Under the pieces are notes generated by a model, which was given only the letters and a program-made list of their open reading frames with translations, ran no database searches and was not told where the DNA came from. Positions 51,810 to 59,966 of a stretch of DNA of 64,000 nt are shown piece by piece; the stretch's first letter is position 1, and each line of letters begins with the position of its first letter. The translations under genes and the position numbers were made by a program. The DNA is from Piscinibacterium candidicorallinum (GTDB taxonomy: Bacteria; Pseudomonadota; Gammaproteobacteria; Burkholderiales; Burkholderiaceae_C): assembly GCF_047549485.1 (NCBI RefSeq), contig NZ_CP180191.1, positions 1 through 64,000 on the forward strand, written 5' to 3'.

Positions 51810-51873
51810 GATCGGCCTCGCCTTCCTGCCTGCCCCTGCGCCGGTGGCACGATCGGGGCGCTGCAGCATGTAT

Positions 51874-51915
51874 CTGAATTTTCTGTCAATTCAGAAATTA
51901 CGGCAACAAATTCAG
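51874..51915. promoter_or_regulatory. Candidate operator: CTGAATT-N7-AATTCAG plus half-site
   Basis: A perfect dyad, CTGAATT (51874-51880) and AATTCAG (51888-51894), with a further AATTCAG half-site at 51909-51915. It sits just before the GbsR gene and opposite the SDR gene, so autoregulation by the GbsR protein is the simple reading. Confidence 0.6.
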
Positions 51916-51938
51916 ACGAGATCGTGTAAGGTGGATGC

Positions 51939-52709
51939 ATGAACACAACGCCGACCCCCAACAGCACCCTTGGCGCTGCGGTACCCGAAAGCGCAGCTTC
52001 AGATGTGGAAGCATATTCCACGCAAGCAGGTACTCACATTTTGAGCCTCGAGCAGGCGCAGAGCGACGCCGCGGGCGGCATGGCTGCGGGGCGCCACGCG
52101 GCAGGGCTGGCCCCTGATTCCGCCCCCAGTGCTGCCCCCTCCAGCCCAGGCACGGACCTGCCAGACACTGGCCACGGCCCGGTCACCCTGTCGCCACTGG
52201 CCCAGCGCTTCGTGCTGCATTGGGGCGAAATGGGCACCCGCTGGGGCGTGAACCGGACCGTGGCGCAGATCCATGCGCTGCTTTATTACCTGGGCCGGCC
52301 GATGAATGCCGACGAGCTGGTGGCCACCCTGGGCGTGGCGCGCAGCAATGTGTCCACGAGCCTGCGCGAGCTGCAGGCCTGGCGGCTGGCGCGAGTGGTG
52401 CACGTGATGGGAGACCGGCGCGACCACTTCGAAACCAGTGGCGACGTCTGGGAGCTGCTGCGCACCGTGGTGGCCGAGCGCAAGCGCCGCGAGTTCGACC
52501 CCACCGCCGCCCTGCTGCGTGACAGCGTGGCGGACCCCGCCTTCGCCCAGGAGCCGGCTGCGGCGCAACAGCGCATTCGGGACACTCTGGCCCTCACAGA
52601 GTCCGTGGCGGCCTGGGCCGATGAGATGCTTCGTCTCGACCCCACAACGCTGCAAAAGGTGCTCAAGCTGCTGTCCACCGTGCAGAAGCTCGTTCGCAAT
52701 CAAAACTGA
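51939..52709 (+). CDS. GbsR/MarR family transcriptional regulator
   Basis: This 256-aa protein has residues 1-80 as an Ala/Ser/Pro-rich unstructured extension. The GbsR-like winged helix follows: LAQRFVLHWGEMGTRWGVNRTVAQIHALLYYLGRPMNADELVATLGVARSNVSTSLRELQAWRLARVVH. The C-terminal part is helical and may dimerise. GbsR proteins control osmoprotectant or membrane genes. The long N-terminal extension is unusual; an internal start is possible but none is clearly better. Confidence 0.87.
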   Translation: MNTTPTPNSTLGAAVPESAASDVEAYSTQAGTHILSLEQAQSDAAGGMAAGRHAAGLAPDSAPSAAPSSPGTDLPDTGHGPVTLSPLAQRFVLHWGEMGTRWGVNRTVAQIHALLYYLGRPMNADELVATLGVARSNVSTSLRELQAWRLARVVHVMGDRRDHFETSGDVWELLRTVVAERKRREFDPTAALLRDSVADPAFAQEPAAAQQRIRDTLALTESVAAWADEMLRLDPTTLQKVLKLLSTVQKLVRNQN

Positions 52710-52715
52710 CCGGAA

Positions 52716-52741
52716 TTGAAGTATTTGTATGATTCAAATAC
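52716..52741. promoter_or_regulatory. Palindrome GTATTTG-N7-CAAATAC
   Basis: Perfect 7-bp arms (52721-52727 and 52735-52741) with the same 7-bp spacer as the operator at 51874. It lies between the GbsR gene and the DCC gene. It could be a second site for the regulator or a short terminator; there is no T-tract. Confidence 0.5.
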
Positions 52742-52800
52742 CGGCTTTCCGCATGTCAAAAGCCAGCTTTGGCACGATTGTTGATCATGGAAATGGTGGC
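52741..52800 (+). repeat. Intergenic repeat copy I (divergent, CATGTC variant)
   Basis: It begins CCGGCTTTCCGCATGTCAAA, then AGCCAGCTTTGGCACG. It shares the CATGTC head variant with copy H. It fills the region just upstream of the DCC-family gene. Confidence 0.6.
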
Positions 52801-52805
52801 CGAAA

Positions 52806-53288
52806 ATGACCCTGACTAGCACCATCGCTTACCCCCTCACGGTCTACTACGACCGCTCCTGCCCGCTGTGCGCCAGTGAGATGCACGGTCTGAAGGCGCT
52901 GGATGCGCAGAACCGCTTTGCCCTAGTGGACTGCTCGGCCGCCGACTTTGACGCCACCCCGGTGCGCGCCGCCGGCATCGACCCCGCCCAGCTCATGCAG
53001 ATCATTCATGCGCAGGACGCCGCCGGCCGCTGGCTGCGCGGGGTGGACGTGTTCGTGCAGGTCTATGCCGCGGCGGACCTCGCGCCCATGGTGCGCCTGT
53101 GGAGCCATCCGCGCCTGCGTCCGGTCTTCGACCGCGTCTATCCCTGGATTGCTCGCTACCGCCACTGGCTCACCGCCTTGGGCGCGCAGCACTTCATGCA
53201 CTGGCTGATGCAGCGCCTGGTGCGGCAGCGCGCGAAAGCGATGGTCGCGCAAAGCTGCTCAAACGCCGCCTGCGAGCGGCGCGACTGA
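52806..53288 (+). CDS. DCC family thiol-disulfide oxidoreductase (DUF393)
   Basis: This 160-aa protein has the family motif YYDRSCPLCASEM at 14-26, with the CxxC redox pair, then DAAGRWLRGVDVFVQVYAA. Members are thioredoxin-like and soluble or membrane-associated. It is downstream of the GbsR gene and may be its target. Confidence 0.9.
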   Translation: MTLTSTIAYPLTVYYDRSCPLCASEMHGLKALDAQNRFALVDCSAADFDATPVRAAGIDPAQLMQIIHAQDAAGRWLRGVDVFVQVYAAADLAPMVRLWSHPRLRPVFDRVYPWIARYRHWLTALGAQHFMHWLMQRLVRQRAKAMVAQSCSNAACERRD

Positions 53289-53442
53289 GCGCTGGCGCAC
53301 CGCCGCGCCGTCCCCTGTTCAGCGGATGTCGCGCGCGATGCGCGATTCGCAAACACCGCACCTGCGCACGGGTTTCTACCTAGAATCGCCCGCACACCGG
53401 ACAACGATCCGGGATCAAACACACAGGTGAGGGAGGGAAAGC

Positions 53443-54165
53443 ATGTCAGACGCCATGCAGAACGCGGTACAGGACCAGGACCTGAGCGCCGCGATTGCGC
53501 AGCAGCAGATCAGCCGCGCCAGCTTCGTGATCGATACCTACAAGTGGCTGTCGATCGCCATCGTGAGCTTTGCGGTACTGTCGTTTGTGCTCAGTAGCCT
53601 GGGCGTGGGTGTGGCCATGGTGAATTTCATGGCCGGCAGCAAGTACATGTGGCTGGCGTACCTGGGCGGATTCATGGTGGTGGGCTGGCTGGCCGCGAAC
53701 ATGGCCGACACCATCGAGTCGCGCGCCGGGCAGGTGGCCGGCCTGGGTCTGTACGTCGTGGCCGAGGCGCTGATGTTTGCGCCGCTGTTTGCGATTGCGG
53801 CCAAGGTCGCACCGGGCTCAATCTGGGCCGCGGCCCTGGTCACGCTGACCCTGGTGGTGGCACTCACCGTCACGGCCTACACCAGCAAGCGCGACTTCAG
53901 CTTTCTGGGCAGCTTCCTGAAGGTGGGCGGCATCGTGGCGCTGGGCGTGATTGTGGCCAGCATCATCTTCGGCTTCACCCTGGGCATCGTCTTCAGCGGC
54001 GCCATGGTGCTGTTTGCCGGCGGCTGCGTGCTCTACGACACCAACAACATCCTGCGCCACTACCCGACCGACCGGCCGGTGGGCGCGGCCCTGCATCTGT
54101 TCGCGTCCATCGCGCTGATGCTCTGGTACGTGCTGCGCTTCATCATGGATCTGGCGCGCGACTGA
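53443..54165 (+). CDS. Bax inhibitor-1/YccA family membrane protein
   Basis: This 240-aa protein has about seven transmembrane helices starting at residue 30 and a strong GAGGGAGGG ribosome site. It contains the conserved YDTNNILRHYPTDRPVGAALHLFASIALMLWYVLRFI near the end. Bacterial members (YccA, YbhL) modulate FtsH or ion leak. It is followed by a terminator. Confidence 0.92.
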   Translation: MSDAMQNAVQDQDLSAAIAQQQISRASFVIDTYKWLSIAIVSFAVLSFVLSSLGVGVAMVNFMAGSKYMWLAYLGGFMVVGWLAANMADTIESRAGQVAGLGLYVVAEALMFAPLFAIAAKVAPGSIWAAALVTLTLVVALTVTAYTSKRDFSFLGSFLKVGGIVALGVIVASIIFGFTLGIVFSGAMVLFAGGCVLYDTNNILRHYPTDRPVGAALHLFASIALMLWYVLRFIMDLARD

Positions 54166-54197
54166 GCGCCCCAAGGGGCGTTTGTCTGGCCAGTTCG

Positions 54198-54223
54198 GCG
54201 CGCCTTCGGGCGCGCTTTTCATT
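54198..54223 (+). terminator. Intrinsic terminator after the Bax-inhibitor gene
   Basis: GCGCGCC (54198-54204), TTCG loop, GGCGCGC (54209-54215), then TTTTCATTT. Confidence 0.85.
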
Positions 54224-54396
54224 TGCGCCGCCCCATGCAGGCGTCGCGCCATCGTGCTGCCACCTCGCTGGTGTCTTCCGCAGGCCAATCAGCAAAACAG
54301 TGCGTTTGTGCCCGGCAAGCTGCAGATCATCGAAAACCACGTGGCGCACGCGCGGCGGCTGGCTAATCTCCCACAGTTCACTTGGAGAGCCCCCGC

Positions 54397-56463
54397 ATGT
54401 TCACTCCCGCGCCCACGCCTGTTGCCGCAGCACCCGGCGGTGCCGACCCCGCAGTAGACACCTCCGCCGCCAGTCCTTCGTCGTGGACCTCCGGCGGAGT
54501 GTTCGACGCGCGCGGCGGCGGCCAGCCCCCAGCCCCACCGACACCTCCGACGCCGCCCAGCCTGCCGCCGGACGGCCCGAAGAAGCCGGGTTGGTTCGCG
54601 CGCATCTGGGGCTGGGTGGACAGCACGCGCCGCACCGTCATCAACCTGATCTTCCTGGCCATCGTGCTGGTGGTGTTGATCTCGCTGTTCTCGAGCGGTG
54701 GGGTCAAGGTGCAGGACAAGACCGCACTGGTACTCGCGCTGGACGGCCCGATCGTCGAACAACTGCACGGCGGCGTGCGCGACCGAGTGACCCGCCAGGC
54801 CCAGGGTCAGGACACCGACCAGATGCAGCTGCGCGATGTAATCGCCGTACTCGAGAAAGCAGCCAAGGACGACAAGATCACCAGCGTGGTGCTGCTGACC
54901 GAAGAATTCGGTGGTGCCGGCATGGCCACGCTGCGCGAAGTCGCCGCTGCCATGGAGCGCTTCAAGGCCAGCGGCAAGAAGATCGTCGCGTGGGCCAGCG
55001 GCTACGACCAGCGCCAGTACTACCTCGCGGCGCATGCCAGCGAGGTCTACATGCACCCCATGGGCATGGTGATGATCGAGGGCTTCGGCCGCTACCGCAC
55101 CTATTACAAAGACGCCTTCGACCGCCTGGGCGTGAGCGCCAACGTGATCAAGGTCGGCACCTTCAAGAATGCCGCCGAGCCCTACTTTGCCAACGGCCCC
55201 AGCAAGGAAAGCCTGGAAGCCGAGGCCTATCTGTTCGACGCGCTCTGGAAGGCCTACACCGACGGCGTGGAGAAGGCGCGCAAGCTGCCCGCTGGCAGCA
55301 TTGCCAAGAACATCGAGGCCCTGCCCGAGCAGCTCAAGGCCGCCGGCGGCGACCCAGCCAAGCTCGCGCTGGAAGGCAAGCTGATCGACGGCTTCAAGAC
55401 CCGCGATGAACTGCGCGCCCTCATGCTCGAGCGCGGCGTGGAAGACAAGGAAACCAAGACCTTCCGCCAGATCTCCTTTGGCGAGTACCTCTCCACCGTC
55501 AAGCCCGCCAAGGGGGGCGATGCCGTGGGCGTGATCGTGGCCGAGGGCGAAATCGGCGACGGCTTTGCCCCGCCCGGCCGCATTGGCGGACGCAGCACGG
55601 CAGAACTCGTGCGCAAGGCGCGCGAGGATGACAGCATCAAGGCCATCGTCCTGCGTGTGGACAGCCCCGGGGGCAGCGGCTTTGGCAGCGAGCTGATCCG
55701 CCGCGAACTTGAACTGACGCGCGCCGCCGGCAAGCCGGTCGTGGTCTCGATGGGCGACCTGGCCGCATCGGGCGGCTACTGGATCAGCATGGCCTCGGAC
55801 GAAGTGATTGCCGAGCCCACCACCATCACCGGCTCGATCGGCGTGTTCGGCATGCTGCCCACCGCTGGCGGGCTGCTGGAGAAGCTCTCCATCAAGACCG
55901 GCGGCTACACCACCACCTGGCTGGCCGGCGCCTACGACCTGCGCCGCGGCCTGGACCCGCGTTTCGAGGGCCTGGTGCAGACCGCCATCAACCACTTCTA
56001 CAGCGACTTCGTCGGCAAGGCGGCCGCCTTCCGCAAGATGAGCGTGGAAGACCTCAACAAGGTCGCCCAGGGCCGTGTCTGGACCGGCCAGCAGGCCCTG
56101 GACCGCAAGCTGGTGGACCGCGTCGGCAGCTTCGATGACGCGCTCAAGAGCGCCCGCGAGCGCGCCAAACTCAAGGCTGATGCGCCCGTGCGCTACGTCG
56201 AAGCCCCGCCCAGCGCCTTCGAGCAGTTCCTGAAGAACTTCGGCCTCGGCGCAGCGGCCGATGCCGCCGTGGATACCAGCACCGCCACGGCCGCTGCAGC
56301 CCTGCGCTCAGCCATGGTGCAGAACGCCCCCTTGGCTGCCGCCGGCATGAACGCGGCTGCCGCACCCGTGGTGGAGGACTTCATGTGGGTGAACGACCTG
56401 ATGCAGCGCACCCGCGCCGGCATGCCCTTTGTGGTGCTGACGCACTGCTTCTGCGACAAGTAG
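54397..56463 (+). CDS. sppA: Signal peptide peptidase SppA, type 67K
   Basis: This 688-aa membrane-anchored serine protease degrades cleaved signal peptides. A Pro/Ala-rich N-terminal tail (1-65) precedes a single membrane helix (about 80-100). Two S49 domains follow. The catalytic dyad is Lys238 (YYKDAFDRLG) in the first and Ser458 (ASGGYWIS) in the second. It is longer than E. coli SppA (618 aa) mainly through the tail and a C-terminal Ala-rich stretch. ATG 54397 follows GGAGAG; a TTG at 54382 would add five residues. Confidence 0.92.
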   Translation: MFTPAPTPVAAAPGGADPAVDTSAASPSSWTSGGVFDARGGGQPPAPPTPPTPPSLPPDGPKKPGWFARIWGWVDSTRRTVINLIFLAIVLVVLISLFSSGGVKVQDKTALVLALDGPIVEQLHGGVRDRVTRQAQGQDTDQMQLRDVIAVLEKAAKDDKITSVVLLTEEFGGAGMATLREVAAAMERFKASGKKIVAWASGYDQRQYYLAAHASEVYMHPMGMVMIEGFGRYRTYYKDAFDRLGVSANVIKVGTFKNAAEPYFANGPSKESLEAEAYLFDALWKAYTDGVEKARKLPAGSIAKNIEALPEQLKAAGGDPAKLALEGKLIDGFKTRDELRALMLERGVEDKETKTFRQISFGEYLSTVKPAKGGDAVGVIVAEGEIGDGFAPPGRIGGRSTAELVRKAREDDSIKAIVLRVDSPGGSGFGSELIRRELELTRAAGKPVVVSMGDLAASGGYWISMASDEVIAEPTTITGSIGVFGMLPTAGGLLEKLSIKTGGYTTTWLAGAYDLRRGLDPRFEGLVQTAINHFYSDFVGKAAAFRKMSVEDLNKVAQGRVWTGQQALDRKLVDRVGSFDDALKSARERAKLKADAPVRYVEAPPSAFEQFLKNFGLGAAADAAVDTSTATAAAALRSAMVQNAPLAAAGMNAAAAPVVEDFMWVNDLMQRTRAGMPFVVLTHCFCDK

Positions 56464-56482
56464 CGCGCGGAAGCTCTCGTTG

Positions 56483-56506
56483 AAAAATCGTTTTCGGACG
56501 ATTTTT
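56483..56506 (+). terminator. First terminator after sppA
   Basis: AAAAATCG (56483-56490) pairs with CGATTTTT (56499-56506) across 8 bases, ending in a T-run. It is a weak AT-rich stem but well placed 20 bp after the sppA stop. Confidence 0.6.
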
Positions 56507-56517
56507 GTGTGCACGAC

Positions 56518-56565
56518 AAATCCGGCTTTCCGCTTGTCCAGCAAGCGGAAAGCCGGATTTTTATT
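56518..56565. terminator. Perfect 19-bp bidirectional terminator built from repeat head
   Basis: The arm 56518-56536 (ending GGCTTTCCGCTTG) pairs perfectly with 56542-56560 around the loop TCCAG, with A-rich and T-rich flanks on both sides. It sits between converging genes. Its left arm plus loop is exactly the repeat-family head GGCTTTCCGCTTGTCC. Confidence 0.9.
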
Positions 56566-56577
56566 CTTTGTAGTCTG

Positions 56578-57510
56578 TCAGTTCCGGCCAGATTGACCAA
56601 AGAGCAGTGGCTTGCGCGACAGATCGAGACCGAAAAAGCGGCGAAGTGCGAGCACTGACAAGTGCGCGCAGACCGCGGTCGCTGCCATTGCGACGAGCGT
56701 GCCGGTGTAGATGAAGCCCATCCACGCACGATGCCCCCAATCTCCTGCGAGGCTGTCACGCGCTGGCTCGCCGGAGGCGACGTAGATGAGCAGCAAGACC
56801 GAAGCGCCCGCGGCGATGGGTAGTCCGCAGGTCATGAAGAGCACAACCTGCAGCAAGGGCGACTGCCTGGCGGTCTGTGTGCTGCGCTCGTCAGTCAGCC
56901 GCAGCACGAGCCCGACCAGCAGGCTCCATCCAATACCGATGCCAAGCAGCCATGTCGCCGCCTCCCGCCAGGGCTGGAGTGCCTCGAACAGAATGCGCGA
57001 CCGACCCAGTGCGAGCAGTTGCTCGCGGCTGGCCACACCGAGGTCTTCCATGCGCCGCAGCGCAGGCACGTGATCCTGGATGAACAGGACGAGCACGGCA
57101 AGGGCCAGCATTACGCCCGCCGAGACCCAGAGCACGCGGCGCGCTTGCTTGTAGGCCGCCTCGTTCGGGCGGCGGTCGTAGTGGTCCACGATATGCAAGG
57201 CGCAGGCCGCTGCACCGAGAAATATCGCCACGGCCAGCACCGGCATCGACGCCCCCCAGAACACGATCGGCGGACCGATCACCACCACAATCGTGCCCGA
57301 TAGCAGCCCCAAGCCACCCCAAATGACCCAGACAGCCACAATCAAAGCCAGGTACACGCGCGCCACGCGCGGCACCGAGTTGGGCTGATGGCGTGGCGGT
57401 CGGGCGGCTCGATGTGGCCGCACCTTTCGCGCGCGGACCTTGGGCGGTGGAAGGGGCGTCGTGTCGGAGAACCGGCGCGGGCGCTCCGGTGGGTGTCTGG
57501 GCAAAGGCAT
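56578..57510 (-). CDS. Hypothetical polytopic membrane protein
   Basis: This 310-aa protein has a basic Pro/Arg-rich N-terminal tail (1-50) followed by about six hydrophobic segments (about 50-75, 85-105, 125-145, 185-205, 220-245 and 265-290). The loop VPALRRMEDLGVASREQLLALGRSR is soluble. I do not recognise the family. It converges with sppA. Confidence 0.7.
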   Translation of the reverse strand: MPLPRHPPERPRRFSDTTPLPPPKVRARKVRPHRAARPPRHQPNSVPRVARVYLALIVAVWVIWGGLGLLSGTIVVVIGPPIVFWGASMPVLAVAIFLGAAACALHIVDHYDRRPNEAAYKQARRVLWVSAGVMLALAVLVLFIQDHVPALRRMEDLGVASREQLLALGRSRILFEALQPWREAATWLLGIGIGWSLLVGLVLRLTDERSTQTARQSPLLQVVLFMTCGLPIAAGASVLLLIYVASGEPARDSLAGDWGHRAWMGFIYTGTLVAMAATAVCAHLSVLALRRFFGLDLSRKPLLFGQSGRN

Positions 57511-57653
57511 CGTCAGGCCGTCGTCTTGCGGGCGTCACGCATTGTGCACGGCGGCCTCATGCTGCGTGCTTCGAACTCGTGCGGGCCTTGGCTATCCTCG
57601 CAAACAGTGAGGGCAGCACGTTGCCCGCCTTGCCGACGACTTCCGGAGCGCCC

Positions 57654-58619
57654 ATGACACCGATCAAATCCCTCTGCGCAGCAGCCCTGCTGGCCTTGAT
57701 CGCGCCGATCGCGGCCGCGCAGACGGCCGCCAAACCCGTGAAGATTCTGGTGGGCTTTCCGCCCGGCGGCGGCACGGATGCGATTGCGCGCGTGCTGGCG
57801 GACAGGCTCAAGGACGAGCTCGCCACCGCGGTGGTGGTGGAGAACCGCGCTGGGGCAGGTGGCCAGATCGCGGCCACCACGCTCAAGGCTGCGGCACCCG
57901 ACGGCGCCACCCTCTTTCTGAGCCACGACCACACCATCTCGGTGCTGCCGCTGACCATGAAGAACCCGGGCTTCGATCCGGCCAAGGACTTTGTGCCGGT
58001 GGCCGGCTTTGCCACCTTCGTCAATGCATTGGCGGTGTCCGGCGGCACGCCGGCAAAGAGCCTGGCGGACTACGTGAGCTGGGTGCGCCAGCAGGGCGGC
58101 AAGTCCGCCGTGGGCACCCCTGCGCCGGCCAGCATACCGGAGTTTCTGGTCAAGGCCGTGGGAGAGCACTACAAGCTCGACCTGGTGGCCGCGCCCTACC
58201 GCGGCAGCGCGCCCATGATCGGCGACATGCTCGGCAACCAGATTGCGGCGGGCACGGGTTCGGTGCCGGATTTCATCGAACACCACAAGAGCGGCAAGCT
58301 GCGCGTGGTCGCCGTGATCGGCAAGGAGCGCCAGGCCGTGCTGCCGGAGGTGCCCACCTTCGCGGAGCTGGGTGTGCCCGGCTTCGATGACGTGCCCTTC
58401 TACGGCCTGTGGGCCCCGGCCGGCACGCCCAAGGCCGAGCTCGATCGCCTGTCTGCGGCCCTTGCCAAGGTGATTGCCCTGCCCGAGGTGCGCGAGCGCC
58501 TCACGGCCATGGGCCTGACCGTGGGCTTCATGAGCGGCGCGCAGCTCGCCACGCGTGAGGCGGCCTACAGCAAGAGCTGGGCGCAGATCATCCGCAAGAG
58601 CGGGTTTGTGGCGCAGTAA
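57654..58619 (+). CDS. Bug-family tricarboxylate-transporter substrate-binding protein
   Basis: This 321-aa periplasmic protein starts behind CGGAGCG. The signal is MTPIKSLCAAALLALIAPIA with AAAQ cleavage. The TctC/Bug domain shows VKILVGFPPGGGTDAIARVLADRL, VVVENRAGAGGQIAATTL, VAAPYRGSAPMIGDMLGNQI and LPEVPTFAELGVPGFDDVPFYGLWAPAGTP. Bug proteins are greatly expanded in Burkholderiales and usually lack nearby TctA/B membrane parts, as here. The ligand is probably a carboxylate. Confidence 0.92.
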   Translation: MTPIKSLCAAALLALIAPIAAAQTAAKPVKILVGFPPGGGTDAIARVLADRLKDELATAVVVENRAGAGGQIAATTLKAAAPDGATLFLSHDHTISVLPLTMKNPGFDPAKDFVPVAGFATFVNALAVSGGTPAKSLADYVSWVRQQGGKSAVGTPAPASIPEFLVKAVGEHYKLDLVAAPYRGSAPMIGDMLGNQIAAGTGSVPDFIEHHKSGKLRVVAVIGKERQAVLPEVPTFAELGVPGFDDVPFYGLWAPAGTPKAELDRLSAALAKVIALPEVRERLTAMGLTVGFMSGAQLATREAAYSKSWAQIIRKSGFVAQ

Positions 58620-58640
58620 GACGACTTCCCCGGGACCGCG

Positions 58641-59192
58641 ATGCTCACCCAGATCTTTCTGTACCTGATCGAATTCTTCTTCGGCGCGCTGGCCTTCCTC
58701 GCGCTGCTGCGCGCCTGGGCCAGTGCCACGGCGGCGCCGATGCGCAATCCGATCGGGCAGTTCGTGATGAAGCTCACGGACTTTGCGGTGTTGCCGCTGC
58801 GCAAGATCCTGCCGCGGACGGGCAATGTGGATCTGGCGAGCCTGTTGCTGGCCTATGCGGCTGCGCTGGTGATGGTGGCGTTGTCCGTGCTGGTGGTGGG
58901 TGCGCTGAACGGGGGCGGACTGATGGCCCTGGGCACGCCACTGGTGGCCTTGGTCGTGCTGCTGCGCTGGAGTCTGTACCTGCTGATCGCGGTGCTGATC
59001 GTGCAGGCCCTGATGAGCTGGACCAACCCGCATCATCCGGCGGCCTACTTTGCGGCCAATCTGGTGGACCCGATGCTGCGGCCGATTCGCCGCTTTCTGC
59101 CGCCGGTAGGTGGCTTTGATCTGTCGCCGATTGTGCTGATCGTGCTGGCGAACATCGGCTTGATCGTGGCGAACAACCTGCGCCTGGGCTGA
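58641..59192 (+). CDS. YggT family membrane protein
   Basis: This 183-aa protein contains two YggT units, each about two helices: QFVMKLTDFAVLPLRKILP (about 34-52) and DPMLRPIRRFLPPVGGFDLSPIVLIVLANI (about 144-173). It starts 21 bp after the Bug gene. The family is linked to osmotic shock or cell division/envelope functions in different species. Confidence 0.9.
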   Translation: MLTQIFLYLIEFFFGALAFLALLRAWASATAAPMRNPIGQFVMKLTDFAVLPLRKILPRTGNVDLASLLLAYAAALVMVALSVLVVGALNGGGLMALGTPLVALVVLLRWSLYLLIAVLIVQALMSWTNPHHPAAYFAANLVDPMLRPIRRFLPPVGGFDLSPIVLIVLANIGLIVANNLRLG

Positions 59193-59212
59193 TCTCTCAA
59201 GAACGTAGATCC

Positions 59213-59275
59213 AGCATTCATGCGCGTTTCCAGGCCAAAGTGGCTGAAGAGCCGCATGGGACAAGCGGAAAGCCC
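59213..59275 (-). repeat. Intergenic repeat copy F
   Basis: On the minus strand it reads GGGCTTTCCGCTTGTCCCAT, then TTCAGCCACTTTGGCCTGG and GCGCATGAATGC. It is the left flank of the 95-bp tandem repeat. The head of copy F is also the first base block of the tandem unit. Confidence 0.85.
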
Positions 59276-59470
59276 AAGTCAGACCGCAACGGGGTGGGCG
59301 CTGGCAGGCGCCCACTCTTGGCTTGGCGGCAAGCGGTGCTTGCCGAAACCCCGAGCCAAGCGGAAAGCCCAAGTCAGACCGCAACGGGGCGGGCGCTGGG
59401 AGGCGCCCACTCTTGGCTTGGCGGCAAGCGGTGCTTGCCGAAACCCCAAGCCAAGCGGAAAGCCCTGCTG
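59263..59470 (+). repeat. Tandem repeat: two 95-bp units plus partial third
   Basis: Units start at 59263, 59358 and 59453 with AAGCGGAAAGCC. Each unit contains CCAAGTCAGACCGCAACGGG, GGCGCCCACTCTTGGCTTGG and CGGCAAGCGGTGCTTGCCGA. The two full units differ at only a few positions. Each unit begins with the repeat-family head in reverse orientation. The 309-bp gap (59193-59501) is occupied by this and copy F. Confidence 0.9.
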
Positions 59471-59501
59471 AGCGAGGGCGCAAAGAGCCAAGCCTGTTCT
59501 T

Positions 59502-59894
59502 CTACCGGGCGCGGTGCTGTGTGCCCCAGCCGGCGGTGATGAACAGGGCCGTTGCGGGCTCGGTCAGGTCAGCGGTGTGCCAGACGCCCGGCGGGTTGAT
59601 GGCGTACTCGCCGGCCGCCAATTCAATACGCGTCACGCCCGTCGCCGTCTCCTGCAGCAGGGTCATGCGCCCCTCGGTGCAGACCACCACCTCGCTGCCT
59701 TCCGGATGCATTTCCCAGCTGTCCCAGCTGGCCTCGAACCGGTACATGCTCACCAGCCGACCGCGTGCGCCGTCGGCCGCGTGGCGCTGCACGTAATCGG
59801 CATACCAGGGCATGCCGCCGAAGGCCGGTTCGCTATGGGCGCCACGGTCAGCGTCCAGGTGAACCGGGTGAATGGACAAGGCGCGTGCGGTCAT
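59502..59894 (-). CDS. Cupin domain protein
   Basis: This 130-aa protein starts behind GGGAGA. The cupin barrel shows SWDSWEMHPEGSEVVVCTEGRMTLLQE and AAGEYAINPPGVWHTADL. Metal-binding residues are partly present (HxxGxE-like HPEGSE; and H in GVWHTA). A stand-alone small cupin; function unknown. It lies after the tandem repeat and downstream of icmF on the same strand. Confidence 0.87.
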   Translation of the reverse strand: MTARALSIHPVHLDADRGAHSEPAFGGMPWYADYVQRHAADGARGRLVSMYRFEASWDSWEMHPEGSEVVVCTEGRMTLLQETATGVTRIELAAGEYAINPPGVWHTADLTEPATALFITAGWGTQHRAR

Positions 59895-59966
59895 GGGCGA
59901 TCTCCCGTGGGCAGAGCGCGAGCTTAGGTCGGCAAGGGTTGCTGCGGAAGCGACCGCACGAGCCCC

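Noticed and set aside
52770..52785. TGGCACG-N4-TTGAT, resembling a sigma-54 promoter before the DCC gene
   Set aside because: The essential -12 GC is GA here, and the sequence lies inside a repeat copy; more likely chance.
59263..59470. Tandem 95-bp units considered as coding repeats
   Set aside because: Frames through it are not bounded by ribosome sites and carry no domain; 95 is not a multiple of three.
57513..59483. 656-codon minus-strand frame opposite the Bug and YggT genes
   Set aside because: Gln/His/Arg-rich shadow frame that also runs through the tandem repeat; both plus-strand genes are clear.
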